Position numbers and translations under genes: made by a program. Below the pieces are notes generated by a model that saw only the letters and a list, made by a program, of their open reading frames with translations, made no database searches and was not told the DNA's origin. 51,442 bases of DNA from Pseudomonadota bacterium (GTDB lineage Bacteria; Desulfobacterota; Syntrophorhabdia; Syntrophorhabdales; Syntrophorhabdaceae). This document shows positions 43,945 through 51,442 of the stretch, one piece after another (position 1 is the first letter of the stretch; every line of letters begins with the position of its first letter). The stretch covers positions 1 to 51,442 of the forward strand of contig JAPLKC010000023.1 of assembly GCA_026388255.1 (NCBI GenBank), read 5' to 3'.

Positions 43945-46900
43945 ATGCCATCACAATTCCTCAAAGGTCAAATGGATTATATCTTCTTCTTCTACGGATT
44001 GGCACTTCTTATACTTGCCGCAACATGTCTTAGTTTATACAAAAGAGAGAGGTCTGATCTTCCCTGGATGTTTTTAGGGCTTTTCGGTTTAATACAAGGT
44101 CTTAACGAATGGCTTGAGCTTTTATCCATCAGTCTGTGGGACACGCCAGGCATTACTGTTTTACGACTTTTCCTGCTAATCCTCTCATTTATCTTTCTTA
44201 TAGAATTCGGGCGGGCAGGGAGTATTGCTCTGACAGGAAAGGGTCCTGGGCGCTGGATTTATCTGCCGCTTCTATGCTTAGTCCTTTTAGGCGGCTTTTC
44301 GGGCATAAATGGCTTAGATACTTCTGCCAGATACGCCCTGGGGCTAACAGGCGGTTCATGGACAGCCTTCGTTTTTTACCGTGAATCCCTGATTAAAAAA
44401 GCCGGCGGAAAAATAATGGTTATTGCGGCTTTAGCAATGGTTTTGTATGCTGTTGCATCAGGCATCATCGTTCCTCAGATAGATTTCTTCCCCGCATCCT
44501 TTATAAACAATGAAACTTTTTTTAAGGCTTCGGGCTTTCCCGTTCAATTGCTCCGGGGGGGGCTCGCAATTATCATTGCCGTTGCTATCTGGATATATCT
44601 TAACACCTTCAGACAGACAAAACGCATGGAATATGGCGTAACGTCACATGACTATTATTCTATTATTATGGTTGTTTTCATGTTTTTTGTTTTAATAGGA
44701 GGATGGTTTGCTACTGCTAAAATGGACTGGCATGCGAGAAGAATACTCCGGCTTGAATTCCTCACGAGGGCAAATATTATTGCTGCCGCTATGCCTTTGG
44801 AAAAGGTTAAAATCCTTACCGGCTCCCCTGATGATGTGAGTCTAACGGGCTATAATCAATTACGTGAGTTGCTGGCTAAAATAAGTGCAGCGCAGAAGGA
44901 TCTCCGTCGTATCTACCTGATAAACTCTAAAGAAAATAAAGTATTATTTTATCTTGATGCTCAATTTGATAGACCGAAGGAATTTAACAACCCTTCAGTG
45001 CTGCCGGGCGATATTTACGAGAATGCCCCTTGGAACATCAAGGAGGTGCTTGAATACGACCACGGCACAGTAACCGGTCCTCATGTTGATTCTCGCGGCA
45101 CCTATGTTTCTGCTTTTTCCCCTATCCGCGATCCTGTTTTACTGCAAAATTATGCATTCATTGCAGTGGATATGGACGCACTGGAGTGGAAGAGGCTTGT
45201 CAGTATTTACCGTCTCGTTCCAATATGTGTTACAATAGTCATTGCATTGATATTGTTTGGTTTTATTGTTGTCATGCAACGTCAGAAAGAAGACACCGAA
45301 AGAATCCTTGCAGCAGAGGCGGCATTGCAGGAACAGTTCCAGTTTATCCAGACAATTATGGAAACAATACCAAGTCCTGTTTTTTTCAAAGACAAAAAAG
45401 GGGTTTTTCAAGGGTGCAATAATGCCTTTGAGCAATTCACCAACAGGCCAAGACACGAAATTGTCGGCAAAACTCTGTACGATATATTATCGCCGAATTT
45501 GGCGGAAAAAGATCATAAAATGGACATCCTGCTCCTTCAAAACCATGAATATCAGGCCTACGAATTGGAGATCCCCTATCCCGGGGGTGCTATACACGAT
45601 TTTATTTTCCGCAAAGCCCTCTATAAAGATACCGATGGATCCCCGATCGGCATAGTAGGCATTCTTCTTGATATTACTGAACAAAAACAGGTAGAAGAAA
45701 GGCTGAAAGAGTCGAAGGAGGCAACAGAGGCATTAAACCGGCAACTCGAATCGGTAGCCATAGAGTCAAAACGCTTGGCAATAGAGGCTGAAAAAGCCAA
45801 TGTTGCAAAAAGCGCTTTTTTAGCAACTATGAGTCATGAAATCCGGACACCGATGAATGCTATTATCGGCATGGCAGATCTTCTCCGGGAATCTCCTTTA
45901 ACACCGGAACAACAACAGTATGTGGAGATTTTTAAATCAGCCGGTGATAACCTGCTTTCGCTTATTAATGACATTCTGGACCTGTCAAAGGTTGAATCCG
46001 GGCAATTGAGTCTGGAAATTGCTGAATTTGATCTTCTGGAAATTATTGAAAAAACATGTGAGGTCATTGCTGTTCAGGCTCACAAAAAGGGGCTTGAGGT
46101 GGCCTGTCACATTCAACCGGATGTCCCCCGTTACGTTAACGGCGATTTTACCCGTTTAAGACAGATCTTAATCAACCTCCTCGGCAATGCCGTCAAATTT
46201 ACCGAAAGAGGAGAGATAGTCCTGGAAGTAAAAAAACCGGTATGGAATGAGGACATGCCTCAATTCGCAACCCCCTTCACAAATTTGCAGGTGCTGCAAT
46301 CGGAAATCACCCTCATCTTTTCTATAAATGATACAGGTATCGGCATTCCACCTGATAAAATGGATGCCATTTTCGAACGATTTACCCAGGCAGATTCTTC
46401 TATAACAAGACAATACGAAGGTTCAGGACTTGGTTTAACAATTTCAAAACAACTGGTGGAAATGATGGGTGGGCAAATATGGGTGAAAAGCGAGGTCGGA
46501 AAGGGGAGCAACTTTTTCTTTACAGCAATGTTTGACTGTTGTGATAAAGAAAGGGAGATTGTCCGGATACCCGATGTAGACATAAAAGGATTAAGGATTC
46601 TTGTTATTGATGATAATGCAACAAACCGTTTTATTTTAAAAGAGATGCTGATCAGATGGGGGGCTGTCGTAACAACAGTAAAAAATGGCGCTCAAGGGCT
46701 CGTTGCAATTGGAAAGGCAAAAAAATCAGAAACACCTTTTAATCTGGTGCTTCTGGACGTCCGTATGCCATTTATGGATGGCTTTTCCGTTGCGGAAAAA
46801 ATCGGAAGCGATCCGGACCTGATGGGCACAACCGTCATAATGCTCACCTCTGAAAGCCGCACAGGCGACACAAACAGGGCAAAGGAATTGGGAATAGCGG

Positions 46901-47409
46901 CATATCTCATGAAACCAGTTAAGCAGAAAGACCTTCAAAACGCCATTAAAGTTGCCCTCGGAAAGACCATAATTGCAAAGGAAATAAAATCTGATACAGC
47001 CCCGGCTTTACAAAAAGATCAACGGCCTCTTCGCATCCTTCTCATCGAAGACTCTGATGACAACCGCCTGCTCATAAAGGCATATCTAAAAAATACCCCT
47101 TATCTTATTGATATTGCTGAAAATGGCAAGATTGGCATAGATAAATTTAAGAATAATGTCTTTGATCTGGTTCTAATGGATATGCAAATGCCTGTCATGG
47201 ATGGGTATACAGCTACCAAACAGATCAGGGGGTGGGAGCAGGAGAACAATCTAAAACCCACACCAATAATAGCTTTAACGGCTTATGCCTTGAAAGAAGA
47301 TGCTCAAAAGAGCCTTGATGCAGGATGCAATGCCCACTTGACAAAACCGATAAGAAAGAATTTTATGCTGGAAAAGATTTTTGAATATACAAACAAATTG
47401 CAGGTATAA
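43945..47409 (+). CDS. Membrane hybrid histidine kinase with 7TM-like and extracytoplasmic sensor regions
   Basis: 1154 residues; the ATG directly follows the previous stop and no clear ribosome-binding site is visible, so coupling is likely. Residues 1-225 contain about seven hydrophobic helices, then another helix (about 233-255), an extracytoplasmic region (about 256-415) with a double-Cache feel (RRIYLINSKENKVLFYLD, GTYVSAFSPI), and a final helix (about 420-445). The cytoplasmic part has PAS (about 465-580), coiled coil, HisKA with H631 (TMSHEIRTP), HATPase, and two receivers (LLDVRMPFMDG, LMDMQMPVMDG). The kinase half is a paralogue of the gene at 40465. Probably feeds the same Hpt. Confidence 0.92.
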   Translation: MPSQFLKGQMDYIFFFYGLALLILAATCLSLYKRERSDLPWMFLGLFGLIQGLNEWLELLSISLWDTPGITVLRLFLLILSFIFLIEFGRAGSIALTGKGPGRWIYLPLLCLVLLGGFSGINGLDTSARYALGLTGGSWTAFVFYRESLIKKAGGKIMVIAALAMVLYAVASGIIVPQIDFFPASFINNETFFKASGFPVQLLRGGLAIIIAVAIWIYLNTFRQTKRMEYGVTSHDYYSIIMVVFMFFVLIGGWFATAKMDWHARRILRLEFLTRANIIAAAMPLEKVKILTGSPDDVSLTGYNQLRELLAKISAAQKDLRRIYLINSKENKVLFYLDAQFDRPKEFNNPSVLPGDIYENAPWNIKEVLEYDHGTVTGPHVDSRGTYVSAFSPIRDPVLLQNYAFIAVDMDALEWKRLVSIYRLVPICVTIVIALILFGFIVVMQRQKEDTERILAAEAALQEQFQFIQTIMETIPSPVFFKDKKGVFQGCNNAFEQFTNRPRHEIVGKTLYDILSPNLAEKDHKMDILLLQNHEYQAYELEIPYPGGAIHDFIFRKALYKDTDGSPIGIVGILLDITEQKQVEERLKESKEATEALNRQLESVAIESKRLAIEAEKANVAKSAFLATMSHEIRTPMNAIIGMADLLRESPLTPEQQQYVEIFKSAGDNLLSLINDILDLSKVESGQLSLEIAEFDLLEIIEKTCEVIAVQAHKKGLEVACHIQPDVPRYVNGDFTRLRQILINLLGNAVKFTERGEIVLEVKKPVWNEDMPQFATPFTNLQVLQSEITLIFSINDTGIGIPPDKMDAIFERFTQADSSITRQYEGSGLGLTISKQLVEMMGGQIWVKSEVGKGSNFFFTAMFDCCDKEREIVRIPDVDIKGLRILVIDDNATNRFILKEMLIRWGAVVTTVKNGAQGLVAIGKAKKSETPFNLVLLDVRMPFMDGFSVAEKIGSDPDLMGTTVIMLTSESRTGDTNRAKELGIAAYLMKPVKQKDLQNAIKVALGKTIIAKEIKSDTAPALQKDQRPLRILLIEDSDDNRLLIKAYLKNTPYLIDIAENGKIGIDKFKNNVFDLVLMDMQMPVMDGYTATKQIRGWEQENNLKPTPIIALTAYALKEDAQKSLDAGCNAHLTKPIRKNFMLEKIFEYTNKLQV

Positions 47410-47414
47410 AAGGT

Positions 47415-47472
47415 ATCCCGTGGCTTTCCGGGTAACCACTTGTTGGTGTTTCTCGACGTACTTTGTAGTACG
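47415..47472. repeat. Hairpin cluster after the hybrid kinase
   Basis: In the 226-bp gap before galT, CCCG...CGGG (47417-47432), GTGG (47420-47423) with CCAC (47436-47439), and CGTACT-TTGT-AGTACG (47457-47472, perfect 6-bp stem) follow one another. They look like a short palindromic repeat or the end of the signalling operon. The rest of the gap (47473-47635) has no visible gene. Confidence 0.4.
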
Positions 47473-47635
47473 CCTCCGGCTGATAGTAGGCTGCTGAAAG
47501 ACTTGTTTTTCCTGTTGTTAATATAATCTGTTTGGCATAAAATCAATTTATTAATCCACGGTTTTCTGTTAACAGACAAAGTAAGCTTAGACCGTTAAAA
47601 AGTTAACTGTGAGCAATTAAAACTGGGGGTGAAAC

Positions 47636-48640
47636 ATGTCAGAAGTCCGTTTAAACCTTATAACCGGCGATTGGGTTGTGATTGCGACAGAACGTGCAAA
47701 GCGCCCGGAAGATTTCGTCCATATAAAACAAAAAAAGGAAGTACCAGCTTACGTTGCTACCTGTCCCTTTTGTAAAGGAAATGAGGACAAGACCCCGCCA
47801 GAAACCTTTTCGCTAAAAGGGCCTGATGATAACTGGCTGGTAAGATGCGTGCCGAATAAATTTTCCGCCTTTTCACCTGAGGGCGAAATAGTCAAAACAA
47901 AAATAGATTTTAAACAACACATTACAGGCGTTGGGCTCCATGAAGTGATTGTTGAGGCACCGGAACACAATATGACAACTGCATTGCTCCCTGTTGCTCA
48001 TATTGAACAAATATTGCTTGCCTATAAAAATCGTCAACTCGCATTTTATGAAGACTCAAGAATTGAGCATGTGATTATATTCAAAAATCACGGCGAAGGC
48101 GCTGGCACCTCTCTGGAACATCCCCATTCACAAATTGTCGGCACGCCGGTATTTCCGGGACAGGTCATGCACCGTCTCGAAGAGGCAATCAGGAACTATT
48201 ATTACGTTAATTTTGGAGAATGTCTTTATTGCTTGTACTTGAAAGATGAGCAAAAGGACAAAATACGAATCATCAGTGAGAACGATTCCTTTGTCGCCTT
48301 TGTGCCCTATGCCGCTTTGTCGCCTTTTCATGTATGGATTTTTCCCAGGAAACATAACGCATGTTTTGGCCATATAACAGAAACGGAAATATCAGATCTT
48401 GCCGTTATACTTAAAGATACGCTTTTGCGTATCTATGTCGGACTTGATAATCCGGATTTTAACTATGTCATAAGGTCTTTGTCGTCGGCAGGCGCTGATT
48501 CAAAGTTTTTTCACTGGTATATGGCAATAATACCGAAGGTAACTCAGATAGCAGGATTTGAACTCGGTACAGGCATGTTTATAAATACTGCCATGCCTGA
48601 AGAAAGCGCCAGATTTTTAAGAGAAGTAAAGATTCTGTAA
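47636..48640 (+). CDS. galT: GalT-family nucleotidyltransferase
   Basis: 334 residues of the HIT-superfamily hexose-1-phosphate uridylyltransferase family. A CxxC zinc pair lies in CPFCKG near residue 44. The active-site motif is H162-P-H164-S-Q166, with H164 the expected nucleotidylated residue, preceded by NHGEGAGTSLE. GalT enzymes usually have HPHGQ; HPHSQ also occurs in ADP-glucose:phosphate adenylyltransferase-type relatives. The ribosome-binding site is GGGGGTG. Galactose metabolism is the default role, but a link to ADP-glucose from the glgC pair is possible. It stands alone, downstream of the signalling island. Confidence 0.8.
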   Translation: MSEVRLNLITGDWVVIATERAKRPEDFVHIKQKKEVPAYVATCPFCKGNEDKTPPETFSLKGPDDNWLVRCVPNKFSAFSPEGEIVKTKIDFKQHITGVGLHEVIVEAPEHNMTTALLPVAHIEQILLAYKNRQLAFYEDSRIEHVIIFKNHGEGAGTSLEHPHSQIVGTPVFPGQVMHRLEEAIRNYYYVNFGECLYCLYLKDEQKDKIRIISENDSFVAFVPYAALSPFHVWIFPRKHNACFGHITETEISDLAVILKDTLLRIYVGLDNPDFNYVIRSLSSAGADSKFFHWYMAIIPKVTQIAGFELGTGMFINTAMPEESARFLREVKIL

Positions 48641-48750
48641 GCAAAATAAAGCTGGAACTGAGAAGATAAGGTACTAAGAAGTCTATAACTATTTTATACA
48701 ACATACTGTAAAAAACTGATGATTAAGGCAATACACACCTCTCCTTCGGA

Positions 48751-49878
48751 TCAATACATGAACCGGTCTCCGTTGACCAATCCCGTCTCTTGAACTGTCT
48801 TTTCAATGAATTTTCCCATAGCCTCGGCAAGTGCATCCGCTCCATTTTTTGCGATATCGTTCATCTCCTGGTGTAATAACCATAACTCCTTTAAGAACAC
48901 CTTTATTCCCTGTATTTTTCTCATATAAAGCTCACCGGCTGTATTGTTTTCGGCGATGGCCTCTGTCACTGCCTGAGCTGCCAGGACTCCGCTTTTCAGG
49001 GCAGCTCCGATCCCTTCGTGAGTAAAGGGAAAAAGCATACCCGCTGCATCTCCGACCAACATGGCATTATCTTTTGCAGGCACAAAGGTGCCATTCAATA
49101 AGTCGCCATGCAGCACAGGGATAACACATCCGTCCCGCCAGAGAGGTTTCACGTCAGGATGGAATCCATAGCGCCCCAGTATTCGCCGCATTGTGACATT
49201 AATCTGTCGAATATTGCCCCCTTCGATGAGTAGAAAATGTTCTTTGTAATTTATGTCGAATCTTGGCGATGAAGCTATGAGAGGGAAAAACCAATGAAAT
49301 CGGTCTTTCTCAATCGACAGATTTTCTTCATAGCATTCCCGGTATGCGGGCCGGTAGCGCACCTTCAGGTCCGGGCAGACGAACTTCCTCACCGCAGAAT
49401 AGGCCCCGTCAGCGCCTATCAGGAACCTGGTATTAATAATCTCAGTTTCTTTGTTTTCTTTCTTAAGCGCCACCTCGTAACCTCTGTCAAGCTGTCTGAT
49501 ATTGTAGACCCTGGCGCCGTCCTTTAACTGCGTCCCGGCTTCCACTGCCTTTTTGCACATCCAGTAATCGAGGTTCTTCCTCCACCCCACAGGAATAGGG
49601 GCTGGTATATCCACTAAAGCTTCCGCTCCCACATGAAGGGTAATACCGTTATATTGGCCCTGTTCGATGAGGACGTCTTTCGGTATGTCTCCGAAGTTTT
49701 CCTTCATCAGGTCTTTTGCCCAGTACCCCATCACCATTCCTGAGCATACCTTGTCCCGTGGAAGTAGCTTTTTTTCCACGAGCAGTGTTTCCAGCCCGGC
49801 ATCGGCGCATATTTTTGCCGCTACACTACCGCCAGGACCACTGCCCACAACAATAACATCCCATGCTGTTTTGTTCAT
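48751..49878 (-). CDS. Geranylgeranyl-reductase-type FAD oxidoreductase
   Basis: 375 residues from the ATG with GGAGGAGG upstream; the TTG one codon earlier is rejected. The N-terminal FAD motif is VVGSGPGGS (about residues 9-17), followed by VEKK and the CSGMVMGYW segment. GADGAYSAVR lies near 155-165 and LVGDAAGMLFPFTHEGIGAA near 268-290, the characteristic GD motif of this flavoprotein group. The family reduces isoprenoid chains or oxidises/dehydrogenates lipophilic substrates. The next gene upstream in transcription is the isochorismatase-like one, 123 bp away. Confidence 0.88.
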   Translation of the reverse strand: MNKTAWDVIVVGSGPGGSVAAKICADAGLETLLVEKKLLPRDKVCSGMVMGYWAKDLMKENFGDIPKDVLIEQGQYNGITLHVGAEALVDIPAPIPVGWRKNLDYWMCKKAVEAGTQLKDGARVYNIRQLDRGYEVALKKENKETEIINTRFLIGADGAYSAVRKFVCPDLKVRYRPAYRECYEENLSIEKDRFHWFFPLIASSPRFDINYKEHFLLIEGGNIRQINVTMRRILGRYGFHPDVKPLWRDGCVIPVLHGDLLNGTFVPAKDNAMLVGDAAGMLFPFTHEGIGAALKSGVLAAQAVTEAIAENNTAGELYMRKIQGIKVFLKELWLLHQEMNDIAKNGADALAEAMGKFIEKTVQETGLVNGDRFMY

Positions 49879-50001
49879 CAAACCTCCTCCAGCATATAAT
49901 TTCCTTCTATTTTGTTGTCTACTAGAGGTGCTGTAGTGCAGCTTCTTCCAGGGAAGCAGGGCACACCATCCGTGTCCATATGCCCCATCTTCTTTTTCAG
50001 T

Positions 50002-50616
50002 TCAGATAATGCCCCAGCAGCGGAGTAGATCATTTGACTTTACAATTTCACCAAAAAAAGAATCTATATTGATAAGCGACCATTTTTTGGCCTCCGAACT
50101 GGTCCCCTCAGTCAAGTCTTCGGGAACAACTATATGGTAATCCCGTGCGAATCCATCCCGCGCTGTAGATTCTATACAAACATTTGTAGCCAATCCTGTC
50201 AAGATCAACGTTTTTACATTGCCAATCCTCAGAAAGTGCTCCAGATATGTTGAAACAAAACCGGAATGCCTGTATTTGGGTATTACCAATTCCCCTTCAA
50301 CCGGTAAAACTTCATAAAAGTCCGAGTATGAAGGATCGTAGTGCCTTTCGATGCCATGGCGCTGATAATGTTCGAGTGCTACCGGCGAGCTGAGAGATGC
50401 AATTTTTGTCATCTTTAAATGAACGATATGTTTAAGCGCTTTCCTTGCCTGGTTCAGAAATAGGTTGAGCCGAATCGCAAGTGCTTTGGCAATTTCTACA
50501 TCAAAGCCTGTTCTGTGGAAAATCCCGCCTTCACAACAATAATCCTTCTGCATATCCACTATAAGAAGTGCGGTCTGTTCCGATGCAGCTTTCCGCGTCA
50601 GGTTGCTAATATCCAT
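50002..50616 (-). CDS. Isochorismatase-fold cysteine hydrolase
   Basis: 204 residues with the catalytic triad of the family: D21 (LLIVDMQKDYC), K114 (VIPKYRHSGF) and C147 (GLATNVCIESTARDGF). The cis-peptide region GLATNVC is intact, so it should be active as an amidase such as an N-carbamoyl amidohydrolase or nicotinamidase-like enzyme, or less likely an isochorismatase. Substrate cannot be assigned. AGGAGG lies 6 bp upstream of the ATG. It lies between an MFS transporter and a flavoprotein on the same strand, suggesting uptake and breakdown of an amide or carbamoyl compound. Confidence 0.88.
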   Translation of the reverse strand: MDISNLTRKAASEQTALLIVDMQKDYCCEGGIFHRTGFDVEIAKALAIRLNLFLNQARKALKHIVHLKMTKIASLSSPVALEHYQRHGIERHYDPSYSDFYEVLPVEGELVIPKYRHSGFVSTYLEHFLRIGNVKTLILTGLATNVCIESTARDGFARDYHIVVPEDLTEGTSSEAKKWSLINIDSFFGEIVKSNDLLRCWGII

Positions 50617-50647
50617 GAGTTCCTCCTATTTAATAAACGATGGGGGT

Positions 50648-50682
50648 GAGGCCAGGATCATCATAAGGACTATCCTGGCCTC
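50648..50682 (-). terminator. Strong hairpin between the MFS and hydrolase genes
   Basis: GAGGCCAGGAT (50648-50658) and ATCCTGGCCTC (50672-50682) form a perfect 11-bp stem with a 13-base loop. It lies 50 bp after the MFS stop and 32 bp before the hydrolase start. No U-run follows directly on the - strand, so it may be a stability or partial-termination element rather than a full terminator. Confidence 0.5.
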
Positions 50683-50732
50683 GGTTTGGGTGTTGGAAAT
50701 CTATATATTAACGCTTACACATGCTCTCAGGG

Positions 50733-51442
50733 TCAAGACGTGACGATCGGCTGCTTACCTCTGAATGGCTTAAGTAGATGGTCATCGCGCGTTGGTTTTT
50801 TCGCCATCTTTGCAACCTTCCTTGGCGCCGTTTCTACATAGGCCGTCGAGATAACCATAACCAATAGTCCTGCTATTGCAGCCATCCACATGGGTGCATA
50901 AAGATCGAACTTATCGGCAAGTGCGCCCGCAATAGTCGGCATAATGGCTGCACCGATAATCTCACCTACTGCCGTAGGAACGCCCACGGCTGTTCCGGCA
51001 AATTCAGGCGGTACAGCTTCGGGGGCCAGGGTGCCCACATACAAGGGGAAGAACGCGCCGCCGAACATACCCCAGAAGAAAAAGAGGATGGAGAAAGCAG
51101 TGAGGGTAGTGCCCACAGGCATAGCGATGATCCCAACACCTGCGAGGCAACATAGCAGGCCGCTGATAATAATGGCGGCTTTACGTCCTATGCTGTCCGA
51201 CAACCGTCCCATAATTATCATCCCGAGGAATCCACCGATACCGGAGGCGCCCATAGCAAGACCGATGCCTTCCATGCTCATGTTGTGAACCTTGGCAAGA
51301 AATAATGCGGAGAAGCCACTGTAAATCCAGAGCCAGGCCATGACCGGTATGCTGTTGATAGTCGAAATGATTACATTCTTGTATTTGAGCACATCGGTGA
51401 TTTTTACCTTATGCCCGTGCTGCATAACAACCCTTTCCTTGC
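50733..51442 (-). CDS. MFS transporter, C-terminal part (5' end outside the window)
   Basis: The frame stays open to the window edge beyond the first ATG at 51425 (upstream codons read KERVV), so only the C-terminal half is present. About six membrane helices are visible, with the MFS cytoplasmic loop motif GRLSDSIGRKA and a later GVPTAVGEIIGAAIMPTIAGALAD typical of the second half of aromatic-acid or metabolite:proton symporters. It ends with a basic tail. Substrate is unknown; the next genes encode an amide-type hydrolase and a flavoprotein. Confidence 0.85.
   Translation of the reverse strand, partial: KERVVMQHGHKVKITDVLKYKNVIISTINSIPVMAWLWIYSGFSALFLAKVHNMSMEGIGLAMGASGIGGFLGMIIMGRLSDSIGRKAAIIISGLLCCLAGVGIIAMPVGTTLTAFSILFFFWGMFGGAFFPLYVGTLAPEAVPPEFAGTAVGVPTAVGEIIGAAIMPTIAGALADKFDLYAPMWMAAIAGLLVMVISTAYVETAPRKVAKMAKKPTRDDHLLKPFRGKQPIVTS

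Overview
The window looks like about 51 kb of chromosome from a strictly anaerobic bacterium, most likely a member of the Desulfobacterota (old Deltaproteobacteria, Syntrophorhabdus/Syntrophus-like). This placement is an inference from gene content: a Re-type citrate synthase homologue, an AmmeMemoRadiSam set, a 6S RNA next to zapA, RNase Y with YmdB, RF2 with its programmed frameshift, and many PAS/REC hybrid kinases. I see no phage, insertion sequence, CRISPR array or replication origin.

Region 1 (1-9.26 kb, + strand) is an accessory metabolic operon that begins upstream of the window. It holds two CrtI-type FAD oxidoreductases around a 136-residue protein of unknown function, a DUF89-type metal phosphatase, an SDR dehydrogenase, and a PEP-synthase-like phosphotransferase split into two genes: a substrate/phosphohistidine protein and an ATP-grasp protein. 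A 25-kDa protein made of two alpha/beta-barrel repeats follows. The two halves of the phosphotransferase are separated by 196 bp packed with hairpins. The split resembles phenylphosphate synthase and the domain set resembles rifampin phosphotransferase, but the substrate is unknown. This is the best candidate for an undescribed system here. A decayed substrate-binding-protein gene and a LysR regulator follow.

Region 2 (10.9-15.8 kb, +) carries a large membrane protein with an internal spermidine-synthase-like SAM domain, the radical-SAM enzyme AmrS with a Tat-like leader, and a secreted Memo-AMMECR1 fusion.

Region 3 (16.0-28.4 kb, all on the - strand) is a housekeeping block. In transcription order it is aspS, Re-citrate synthase homologue with an extra C-terminal Cache-like domain, two-subunit aconitase-family hydratase, NADP-type isocitrate dehydrogenase, prfB, a ZapB-like coiled coil, zapA, 6S RNA, rny, ymdB, tyrS and tRNA-Asn. 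The first metabolic genes together would make 2-oxoglutarate from oxaloacetate and acetyl-CoA.

Region 4 (28.5-34.5 kb, +) holds a flavin-binding PPOX-fold protein, a decayed secreted-protein gene with a short repeat, a TMTC-like membrane protein with a TPR tail, a LapA-domain protein, and two ADP-glucose pyrophosphorylase-family genes, the first of which has lost its nucleotide-binding loop.

Region 5 (34.5-47.4 kb) is a signalling island. On the - strand is a partner-switching module (REC-SpoIIE phosphatase, STAS antagonist, anti-sigma-type kinase). On the + strand are an Hpt protein overlapping a REC-PilB/GspE ATPase-REC fusion, two large hybrid kinases and a GGDEF protein with changed substrate-site residues. 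Together these suggest a phosphorelay acting directly on a pilus or secretion motor ATPase.

Region 6 (47.6-51.4 kb) has a GalT-family nucleotidyltransferase (+), then on the - strand a geranylgeranyl-reductase-type flavoprotein, an isochorismatase-fold hydrolase and an MFS transporter cut off by the window end.
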